Part shown: positions 44,665 to 54,600 of the stretch, piece after piece
Layout: every line of letters starts with the position of its first letter
How positions within the stretch are numbered: the stretch's first letter is position 1
Origin: Candidula unifasciata
Lineage: Eukaryota; Mollusca; Gastropoda; Stylommatophora; Geomitridae
DNA: 64,000 nt
Direction: 5' to 3'
NCBI GenBank assembly: GCA_905116865.2
Contig: CAJHNH020008559.1
Span: 62,001-126,000, forward strand
The notes under the pieces: model-generated
The model's database searches: none
What the model was told of the DNA's origin: nothing
What the model saw: only the letters and a program-made list of their open reading frames with translations
Program-made: the position numbers and the translations under genes

Positions 44665-44890
44665 TCATGCCCGGCTCGCTAGCATAGTTGGCTAAACCGG
44701 ACTGCGCAGTGACCGGGTGATGAACTCCTTGTGGTCTGGTTTCACGCCTGGGGGTAGGCAGAAAAGCCACATTTTCTCCCAGATTTACAGTATTTATCAT
44801 GGAATTAAGGCCGAAGGGTTGCGATATCCATAATACTGAGCCTAAGGGTTAACAACACATGGCTTCTGGATACTTCAACAAAACAACAAA
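44665..44890 (+). repeat. SINE family C copy
   Basis: GCCCGGCTCGCTAGCATAGT, TGGTCTGGTTTCACGCC and AAGGCCGAAGGGTTGCGATA match 13975-14185. It ends in A-rich sequence. Confidence 0.78.
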
Positions 44891-44894
44891 AAAG

Positions 44895-45479
44895 ACTAAC
44901 TCATTTTTCTAGCACCTAAACTATCTTTCATTGAATAAAATATTTTTTAAAGATTCCCTCCCATTAAACCAAATATGATAAAACTCAACATAAAACGAAA
45001 GGTGACAAAACTCACCTAATATCAAGCATGAAACTCACTAAGTGGAACATACCTAAACTAATTTTCTAAATGTCTCTTTTTAATTTCTTTCAATAACTCT
45101 CCTTTTAATGGCCAGCCTCTTCAAAACTGCTGTTTTTGATTGTTTTTGTTTCAATTGAACAAATCTGATCTTACCTATTGTTTTCAGATTTCTAATCAAG
45201 TCTATTAACATTTTATTGTTTTCTATTACCATTTTTTGGGGGAGCCATCTGATATGTTTCAGTTCTGATTATATTCTATTCCTGCTTCTATTCCATTCAC
45301 TTTCTTATTCTATTCACATTTTTTTGTTTAATAAATATTTCATTATATTCTATTCCATTATTTACTATTTATTCTGTTCTATTCAATGTATGCCTTTCGA
45401 TTTACAAATATTCATTTATTCATAAAGGGAAAAATACGAGCTTAATATGACCCCAGCAATTATTCTCTCAGAAAACAAA
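44895..45479. other. No gene seen
   Basis: Very AT-rich DNA with TTCTATTC-type low complexity at 45265-45420. Confidence 0.5.
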
Positions 45480-45785
45480 GGGGAAATATTTTAGTGGAAC
45501 TGTGTTTTGTAATTGCTGCCACTGCTCGACTGACACTGAAATTACGCATGTTAATTATTTCAGTTACTGGCCACATTGATTGGATGTATGACAGCTTAAT
45601 TGTTGTAAGGCCAACATAACATTGAAACATTATAGAAACTGTTGTGGTACCTGCTGTTTCCAATACTTCTGTGTTTCTGATCTTTGCTAGCCACTTAATG
45701 CTAAGAATTCTTCTTAAGCATCACACGTGGAAACTATTTATCTGTTTCTCCTGATGCAAAAATGTGATAAAGTTTCTCCTCAAAT
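45480..45785 (-). pseudogene. LINE relic, paralogue of 27985-28870 without the MITE
   Basis: The minus strand reads LRRILSIKWLAKIRNTEVLE then TAGTTTVSIMFQ, aligning with MLIIRWHDKITNAEALERAG. Near 45715-45760 the sequence runs straight through the point where the 267-bp element sits in the sister copy. Stops are present. Confidence 0.7.
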
Positions 45786-45990
45786 ATTGGCTGGCCAACT
45801 GGTTAGAACCTTGGGCTTTCATGCATAAGACCCCAGTGTGATTCAGTGAGTTGATGGACCTTTTTTGTTTTATCCTGGGCAAATATGCAGAAATATATAT
45901 ATTTCCTAACCTGAAATACCTGTGGCGACTGCACTAGCCATATTGCCCTAAATGACACCCCCCCCCCCCCTTTCCACTACCCAACCCCCC
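45785..45990 (+). repeat. tRNA-like SINE fragment, C-run
   Basis: TGGCCAACTGGTTAGAACCT (A box-like) and CCCAGTGTGATTCAGTGAG (degenerate B box) at tRNA spacing. A C-run follows at 45958-45970. The head resembles an Ile/Met-type tRNA but no complete cloverleaf is evident. Confidence 0.45.
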
Positions 45991-46289
45991 ACCCTCTCAC
46001 TCGTCCTATAATGCCCCTGAAAAAAAATTGTACTACAGGCAGTAAAGATATTTTGTCTGCATTCAAACAATATTTACCTTTACAGAAAGCATGAACTCTG
46101 ACAGGGAGGTATTCTAACAATAAATAAATCATTAAAATGTATTGATTATCACAGGTACTGAAAATATGAATGTAACACTGGAAGACAAGGCAACAGACAT
46201 TTAACTTAGTCAATTCTGTCTATCCGCCCATGTGTTACTCGGGCCCTAAGAGGAAGCAAAGAATAGCAACTATGCACTCTACCAGTTAT

Positions 46290-46490
46290 TTTGTGAGTAG
46301 TAAATGACTGACTGATTGATTGGCACCTTTCCATCTTTCCAGACAATAGTGTTATATTGCGCTATGAGGAGGCATGGTACCCACAGCCTATTGTAATGGC
46401 AAGTGTGACTAGCAAGACCTTCTCCACAATTTATTATGTCGCACACCAAACCGGCGACTGCTGAGAATGGTGTAAGCTTTAACAATTAAA
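46290..46490 (-). mobile_element. Zinc-finger LINE relic, 3' end
   Basis: The minus strand reads GLASHTCHYNRL and continues into the conserved 3' UTR (LIAQYNTIVWKDGKVP in the read-through frame), as at 20550-20660 and 27990-28130. The Cys half of the finger is lost. Confidence 0.65.
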
Positions 46491-46583
46491 ATCAACAACC
46501 CCCTGCTTTGTAAGCCGACAGAATTTATCACATATAGGCGACTGCTGAGAATGGCCAAAGCTTTAACAATTAAAATCAACATA
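46452..46583 (+). repeat. Direct repeat pair of ~46 bp
   Basis: GGCGACTGCTGAGAATGG plus AAGCTTTAACAATTAAAATC occurs at about 46452 and again at about 46537, 85 bp apart. Confidence 0.8.
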
Positions 46584-46879
46584 TTTTATTATTTATTGGT
46601 GACCTGTATCAAATTAATGCTTTTCTAAGGATATTTTCTGGAGGGAGGGGAAAGGGGATATTCCAACGGGATCCTGATTTTTTTTTTAAAAAGGGTACAG
46701 GGCAGCAGGGTAAACCAGAAATCAGTAATCCATTCTACAGATGTCTATATTGTGCTGATTTTTTTCTTTCAAATTCTGTGAATGTCTACATTTACCCTTT
46801 CCTCATATTTTTTCAGTATTTTACCATCTAATTCTGTTTTTAATGTCTCTTCATATCTAAAGGATATAAAAAAGTAAAA

Positions 46880-47160
46880 AGTAAAGATCCCTTTTCACGC
46901 CTTTCGGCGCATCGGGCATATGGGCAGAGCGTCCCATATTTTTACAGACCATCAGCACTCGGTGGGTAATGTGGTCAGCATTACGCCGGCTGTCTTTACT
47001 TTCCCAGGACAGCCCATCCTGGTACCCATTTTAGGCTGGGTCAACCTGCGACGTCCCATACCACGACACAAATCCACGCAGCCTGCAGTGGGTTTCGATC
47101 GCGGTATGCTGGCTTACGAGTCGGACTCACAACGCCTTAGCCACGGACGCCGCTATCTAA
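46880..47160 (-). repeat. Composite SINE: D-type head on A-type body
   Basis: The minus strand begins GCGTCCGTGGCTAAGGCG (A box, family D style) and GCGATCGAAACCC (B box). The body and tail (GGCTGTCTTTACTTTCCC, GGTGGGTAATGTGGTCAGCA on the plus strand) are family A. Confidence 0.7.
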
Positions 47161-47192
47161 AGAATATAACCAGACTATAACAACCTTTTCTT

Positions 47193-47585
47193 GTGTATCA
47201 TTTTGAGACATCTTACTGCTTCTTTGACATTAAGAATTATTTCATTTTTCCAATTTTTAATCTTGCTTGTACTCAACACTTTTTGATGATACACTTCTTC
47301 TTATCCTCTGGTCCTATTCTGCCTTGGTATTTACTGTGTAGATGCTGGTATTTAGGGCCACAGATATTGCATCTGTCCATTTTTGCATGGTCCACCTCTA
47401 GTTATGCTTGCATCATGTCTAACTGGCACACATATCAAATGATTCAATATTTTTTCACCATCTTTATCATGGTCAATATTTTGAAAGCATATGAGACTAT
47501 AGATCAGATGAACATACTAAGGATTTTTTTTTTCCCTTCGATCAGCTTGCATATTCTTTTTCTCAGGAGTTGTGTGGATCTCTCT
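47193..47585. other. No gene seen
   Basis: AT-rich sequence. A 157-codon plus ORF starting at 47193 is F/L/I-rich, has no domain or splice context, and runs into the SINE at 47590, so it is not called. Confidence 0.5.
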
Positions 47586-47589
47586 AAAT

Positions 47590-47860
47590 GGCTTCCAGTT
47601 TTGTGGGTACCTAGCCAAGTGGTCAAGCCGTTTGCCTCACCTTCTAAAAGTCACTGGTTTGTTTAAGGGATGCCTCGTTAAGTTCATAAGTCTTTTTCAA
47701 GAGCCCTGGGGCTCATAGCTGCAGCAATGGAATGTGTACCTAATGCAATGCTCTTGGCAACTGGTTAGCAATTATGTAGAAAGAGACCAAGCCATATGGA
47801 ATAACAGTCTATGCAAGGATGTCGATCCTCTAAACTATAACTTGACATTAAATTACTTCT
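47590..47860 (+). repeat. SINE family B copy
   Basis: ACCTAGCCAAGTGGTCAAGC (A box) and CACTGGTTTGTTTAAGG (degenerate B box). The tail AGAGACCAAGCCATATGGAA and GATGTCGATCCTCTAAAC matches 8760-8850. Confidence 0.75.
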
Positions 47861-48004
47861 ATTCCATTTTGTGTCTCTTCAAAATACTTCTTTTCCATCA
47901 CAAATCTAATTCTAACATCTTCTGTCACATTATTACAATTCTAGCCGAGATATCGATAAACATTTCCATGTTTATTTTGTTTTCTCATGAATAATTATGA
48001 AATA

Positions 48005-48235
48005 TCAAGGGTCTCTGTAGCAAAGTGAAAAAGGCTGTTGCCTCACAGTAAAAGTTTTTAGGTTCAAGTTCAGGCTCTTTCATTAAATTCAGTGGAGCTG
48101 GTATTGTGAAGATACCTTGAAGAGGGGAGAGGTATTGTTGGAAGTATAGAGTTTGTTCTTTGTGCAGTGTTCTCCACAGGTGAGCAGCCATTCTGCTATA
48201 TGGAATAAAATGTGTTGCAATGAAATCAATTCTGT
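48005..48235 (+). repeat. SINE family B-like copy
   Basis: CTGTAGCAAAGTGAAAAAGG (A box) and AGGTTCAAGTTCAGGC (B box). The tail contains GCTATATGGAATAAAATGTG and GCAATGAAATCAATTC. Confidence 0.6.
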
Positions 48236-48584
48236 TATTTTTTTTTTGCTTCTGCTGTCTCCACAATGGAGGTTAGCTGCAATGTATCCTCTGCTTTTGT
48301 TTCCTCAAAAATAAGACCGGATTTTATATGAATTTTAGCTTAAAAAACAGCATTTCGGCTTATTTTCGGGGGATAATACATTTATTCAAATACATCATGT
48401 CATCTTCTTATGGAACATTAGCATAACTTCTCACATCCCGAAGTCCAGCCTGAATTATGAATCATTTTCGTTCATTATCAATTGTGCATTAGTATCGTCA
48501 GTACTCTGACTGGCCATTGGACAATAACTCTCTCATTCTAGCTGATGACTTTAAATAGAACTTATTTCAAGGGTATTGTTTATA

Positions 48585-48760
48585 TCAAAAGCATCCTGAC
48601 AAATCATGGATCGGCTTATTTTTAGGGTAGGTCTTAATTTTGGAGAGACAGTACCTGAGAAAATTACGCAGTGAGGCCCCAATCTCTTTCAAGTTACGAT
48701 TTTCATACCATTCTGAATGCACTGAGAGTAGTCTTCCATTTAAATGCTCTTTAATTATGC
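48585..48760 (+). repeat. Interspersed repeat, partner at 52025-52205
   Basis: AAAAGCATCCTGACAAATCA, GGGTAGGTCTTAATTTTGGA and ATTTTCATACCATTCTGAAT occur in the same order at 52035-52175. Just upstream (48310-48370) is a second block with GGCTTATTTTCGGGGGATA. The family is not recognised. Confidence 0.6.
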
Positions 48761-49194
48761 AAAATGGTTGGAAAATAACAATGTGTGTTATGGCAAACAT
48801 AAGAGCCTCAAGCAAGAAGTGTGCATAATAACATAAAGAAATTGAAACAAACATTTTAACAAAATACAGTTATAATTTTCAACATAAAAAATAGTTTTTC
48901 CTGAAAGACCTATTTCAAAAAGTGTCACAGAATATAACTAAACTTTCTATTTAGAATTATAGTAAATTTATTATTATGCTCATCTGTCTTTTATAAGCTG
49001 AAAATGCAAGATGTGTCAAAAATACGATTACACATCCAATATGAATACACTGAAACAAATGAGTGACTTTCTAAAGCTTTGCTGATTATGCTGCGACACG
49101 AACTGCAATCAGTTTGGGGTGATTAAGTGACTCAGCAATTTTGTTTGGTGTGTGTTATAAGTTTCGAAAAGCCCAATTTCAATCGTCTTCTTCT

Positions 49195-49385
49195 TCTTCA
49201 CGTACACCGGCTGTAACCTCCGGCAGAAAGTTCTGGTTGTTTGTCAACTTCAGGAATCTAGTCCTGTTCCAGAAACTGAGTGTTGCGTGCACATCTGTTT
49301 CACAGGTCTGACTCACTTGCATGCAGTCTGTAGGTTCCTTGCCTCTCAGGCAGATGTACTCAGACTTTCAAGGAAGCTCCTATAG
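49195..49385 (+). repeat. Interspersed repeat with (TTC) end
   Basis: It starts TTCTTCTTCTTCACG, then GGCTGTAACCTCCGGCAGAA, and ends near CTTGCCTCTCAGGCAGATGT. The inverse copy is 55395-55570. Read from that strand it ends in AAG repeats, a short-tandem tail typical of retroposons. Confidence 0.65.
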
Positions 49386-49653
49386 TCCACACTTACGACA
49401 TGCTTCTTGAACAGGCAGTGGGTCTATTCTCATTTCCCCACAATGGGAAACCTCAGTCACCTCATTTCGTAATCATCATATTGGTGTGTGATTAAACACC
49501 TGCAGTAAAACATGTAGCCGTATTTCTAACTCAGCTTGTATAAAAAAATCAATTTTACAAGCAGATGCCATCATTATTCAGCTTTCATCAGCTACTATTG
49601 TTTATGGTCAGCCCTGCAAGCAGATGCCGCCTATGAACACACATAAACAGTCT

Positions 49654-49794
49654 CTAATTTTTAGGATGACAGCACACGAGGACCGGACAGGAAGCATGGT
49701 GGACGACACTGTCGCTGACACTGCCCATGAAAGTTCGCCTCAGGGAATTCTGCCCTCGAGTGCCCATGACGATCATAATGCCCTTGACTTTCTC
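49654..49794 (-). CDS. USP gene, last exon (ATP-binding motif)
   Basis: Acceptor TTGTTCCCCAG ends just above 49794. The 47 codons (46 aa and TAG at 49654-49656) carry GTRGQNSLRRTFMGS and VVHHASCPVLVC. The plus-strand ORF over the same bases is a shadow. Confidence 0.92.
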   Translation of the reverse strand, partial: EKVKGIMIVMGTRGQNSLRRTFMGSVSDSVVHHASCPVLVCCHPKN

Positions 49795-51576
49795 CTGGGG
49801 AACAATTGTGAGAAATAAACTATCAGAAATTTGTCAAACAAGATTATGTAATACCGGCACTGCTTGATTTCATAAATAAACAGCCAGCGGTTTGTCAATC
49901 AGATTATGTAATATTAGTTCTAAGGGAATAAACAGCCAGCGGTTTGTCAATCAGATTATGTAATATTAGTTCTAAGGGAATAAACAGCCAGCGGTTTGTC
50001 AATCAGATTATGTAATATTAGTTCTAAGGGAATTTACAGAATAAAATATCAGTTAGTTTGGTTATCATCATTGCACTCTGGGCATGTCCATAGGTGCTCA
50101 GGTCCTCCACTCAGTATGAACCCCAGCATCCGGTGGCTAATAGTACCAGTTATGTGTTGATTAACAAGTCCTCTGATGTGTGTCTGGTTTCTTTGTTTTT
50201 CTGACTATGCCGATCTCAAACCCAAGTCTATCATTCTGGCAAGTGATGTGGATTCACTGCGCCCAAAGTCTTCCACCCTTTCCATTTCTTGGAGGGCAAT
50301 AATAATATGAAATCAACGCTGTCAAACACTCATGTACACATGCTCTCATTCTCTGTCTGTCTGTCTGTCTGTCTGTCTGTAATTCTCTCTCCATCACTTT
50401 ATCTTTCACTCAGTCTGTCTATCTGTAATTCTCTCTCCATCACTTTATCTATCACTCAGTCTGTCTGTAATTCTCTCTCCATCACTTTATCTTTCACTCA
50501 GTCTGTCTGTATGTATACATGTTTTTTTTTAGTATGTATGATTATGATGAGTATATTTTTAGAGAGAAATAACATGCGTTACTGTTAACATGAAATTGTG
50601 GTCTGAAAGTCAGGATGTGGAGGGCTCGGGCATATCTCAAAATATGTGCTGATAAGAAACACCCACTGCATCAAGAGCTTTTTAGTGAAAAGGGCGACAG
50701 ACTGAAGAGGGGGAAATCGTGGCTAGGTCGGGCAGAAGATGTTATTAGGCAAATATGCAGCCTAACCGACATCATACCTGGTGCAGAATGGATACCTGTG
50801 CCTCAGGCGTTTATTTGTACATTTTCCTGTATTGTCACACTCAACAGGCGATGTAGAGAAGAGAATCCCGTTGCTGTTGATGCAGAGGTCAACGCTCTCA
50901 TCGGTGAAAATTCAGACGAAGCAGATGCAATAATCTATACAGACGGATCCGTTATACGCCAAAGAAGAAGCGCATGGGCATTTACAGCACGCTCAGCGGG
51001 CAGAACAGTCAAAGAAGACAACGGCGCCTTCTCCATGACAACCAGCAGCATGACGATGGAGGTGATGGCAGTGACACAAGCGCTTGCCTGGCTTGAAACA
51101 CAAAAATACACCCGCGTGTGTATACTCAGTGATTCAATGAGTATGATCCGGAGGGTTCAGGTAGGTTCAGTGCGAAGACAATGGCTTGAATCATTACAGA
51201 AGTCCACTGTCCGTGGAGTCACCTTTATTTTTGTTCCGGGACACGCAGGCGTCGATGGAAATGAAAGAGCTGACAGGTTGGCTGGATCCGCTATCACTAC
51301 CGACGGTCAGCCTATGGATCATGCTGATATTATCAATGCCCTCAGAGAAATGGGAAGGATAGACGACTTTGGTGGCAGTGAATCCACATCACTCGCCAGA
51401 ATGGCAGACTTGGGAATTAAGATCGGCACAGCAAAAAACGAGACGCACACCAGCTACGCCAGAAGACTTGTTAATCAACATAGAACTGGTACTATTAGCC
51501 ATCGGACGTTGGGGTTCATACTGAGGGGAGGATCTGAGCACCTATGGACATGTCCGGAGTGCAATGAGGATAACCC

Positions 51577-51612
<36 letters not shown>

Positions 51613-54600
51613 GTGGTCTGAAAGATGAATGTTTGGAAGAGCAAAAAGTAAGACGGGCCTGGGTGCTCTATTTGTAACCCTAAATAGTTTTTTTTTTGTT
51701 AGTTCGTTTGTTCTCCCTATTTTTAACCCTAAATATTTTTTTTTTCGTTAGTTCGTTCATTCTCCATTTCTCTCTCTATCTCCTGCTTTTTCTCTATATC
51801 TTTAACTATCCTACTTAGTTACTGTCTCTATCTCAATTGCTCTGTGTCTTTCTATATATATATGTGTGTGTATGTGTGTGTGTGTATATATATATATATA
51901 TCTTATTCCATCATTCTATCTCTCTCTATTAAATATATATGTACTGCTCGATGAATCAATAATAAAACTGATTTTCTTATGGCCAAAACTAAAATGCCAT
52001 CCACGGACGGCCTTAACTAGGGTAGGGCTTATTTTAAAAGCATCCTGACAAATCATTCATGGGCTTACTTCTGGGGTAGGTCTTAATTTTGGATAGACAG
52101 TAAGTGAGAATATTACATGGTGAGACCTTAATCTCTTTCACTGAACGATTTTCATACCATTCTGAATGCACTGAGAATGGTCTTCTTTCACATTAAAATG
52201 CCCTTTTTAAATGTCATCCAGAAAGGCACCATTCATCTATGATCTGGCAAAATTGTAAGGGCACCAAGTCAGCAGCTGACAAGTAACTTGCTATTTTGTA
52301 TAGCTAGTGAAGGTTGGGTCATTGCATGGCCAGCTCCAAATATAAAGCAATACAGCTGAAACGGGAATTCCCATGTTTTGTGAGGCTGGTGTAGCCAGTT
52401 GGTGGTAACAATTGTTATCTAGTAGATTTATACAGAAATTGAACTAGTTAATTTGCAACATGTGTTATTGAATGAGTTATCATTCTGAAGATAAATATTT
52501 TCTAATCTCCCATTTATTTATCTTCAAAATAATAATTAATTTAATAAAACATATTGCAAATTAATTAAACTGTAGTTCAATATGTGTATAAATCTACTGG
52601 ATAACAACTGTTACCACCGACTGGCCACACCAGTCTCACAAAAGTGGGAATTCCCGTTTGAGATGTATGGCCTTAAATTTGGAGCTGGCCGTGGGTCGTT
52701 GCATATGCAGCACGGAGCCAAGGATGAACATTAATTCTGTTTCAGACTCGGACATGTGCTCCTGAGACAGCTAAATTAATGAGATAAGTTGATGATGATC
52801 AAATTCAACATCAAATTCATCTGTCATGATATCCTTACTCATATATAGATTTTTGCATATATTATCTCTGGTTGTGGCAATGAATTTATCATTACAAACA
52901 GAAATTGGAATCCTGGCCCAGCTTCATCTTCAATATTTTCCATGCTAGTTTTTCACCATGAATGCCACCTAATACATGAGATAAACACTGATCCTTATAA
53001 ACTTACTGGTAACCATACAAATAAACCTGGTCTGTAAAATGGGTGGGAATGTCATGCTCAAATCACTGAGCCAGGCTTAAGTCCAAAAGTGTACAATCAG
53101 GACTTTCCACTAGAGTCTACAATCAGTGAACATAAAGAAGAATGCAATGCTGATGTTCTTTTCATCATCATTCCTGCTACTTCTGCCTTGTATACAGCTA
53201 TTTTGATTACTGACTTAAATTCTGAGTATTTTTGGTCTCTGTAATGTTGATCTCCTCTTCAGTTCTGATTGTTTCTGTTGTATATTGCTTAATGTTGAAG
53301 TTCTTTAGAACTGACCTCATTATTTTTGCCATGTCATGTGTTAGAAAATACTGTTAACTCTTTGAGTCCCAAGAAACGCATCATACGTTCATAGGTATGG
53401 GTCTATTGGGCCTAAAAGCCCAATGAATGCATGATGCGCCGATTTTATGTCTCTCTTGACTACCCCTTAGGCGTGTCATGCTGAACCCTCTGGGACTCAA
53501 AGAGTTAAGACAAATTACTTGAATAATTTTACTAGCTCAAAGTCTGTTTTCAGACAGAATGGCTTTAGATATCTCTTACTGTTTACAAACCTGATATTGA
53601 ATAACATCGTGCCATGTATCTTTTCCATGTAGAACAACGAACTCTCCAACAATCTGGGGACAAAACATTTAACTGATCAGAAATAAATAAATGATGTTAA
53701 AGCTAAAAGAATGTGACATAACTTTCTAACTTTCTTAGGCTCAAGCAACGCACCCTGTGTGAATGAATCTACTCATTTATTTTCCTCTTGTGCATTATGT
53801 GCTTTCTTACTTTAACATTTAGTCACAACATATTAAAGTTATCTGGCTTCTTTCAGTGGTCACTACAACTGTCTATGTTGTCACTTTGAAAGTTTAGTAT
53901 TCATGATTTTTCACTCCTCACTTTGGTATCTCCTGTGGAAGTGTCAGCAGTCATGTATTTTTTTAAACCTATGATTGTTTCTTCGCTTTAGTATTTCCTT
54001 TGAAAATTTCAGCATTAATAATTTTTTGCTTGTAATTATATTTTCATTGTAGTTTATCCTGTGAAAACTTTAGCATTCATGATTTTTTGCTCGTGATTAT
54101 TCCTTCACTTTAGTACATTCTGTGAAAATTTCAGCATTCATGATTTTTCACTTGTGATTATTTCTTCACTGTGGTATCTCCTTTGAAAATATCAGCATTC
54201 ATTACCTTTTTTTTACTCGTGATTATTTCTTCCCTTTAGTAATTCCTGTGAAAATTTCTGGTTCAGAAAGAGTTCATTTTCCTGGTACCCGTAGCAGATG
54301 GGTTTAGACCCATATTTTTATAGCCCAATCAGCACTCAGGGGATGATGCAGTCAATATCTGGCTGACCACCTTTACTTCTTAGGATTTTTCCTCTTACCC
54401 ATATTGGACTGAATGAACCCAGAAGTCATAGATTAATTTTAAATATCTGTTCAGATAAAGATTCAAATGCAGGGCTTTAGGGCTGGTAGGCCAGTGTCTG
54501 GCAAATGCATTGAGGTGGCATCCATTACTCAAAATTAAAATATAAATCCAGACAAGAAGTAGAACTAGGCAAATTTGTAATTCTTCTTTTTCCGTCCTCC

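Noticed and set aside
47193..47666. 157-codon plus-strand ORF
   Set aside because: AT-driven F/L/I-rich composition, no domain, and its end runs into a family B SINE head.
49624..49818. 64-codon plus-strand ORF with good composition
   Set aside because: It is the exact shadow of the minus-strand USP last exon, which has an acceptor, an ATP-binding motif and a stop codon.
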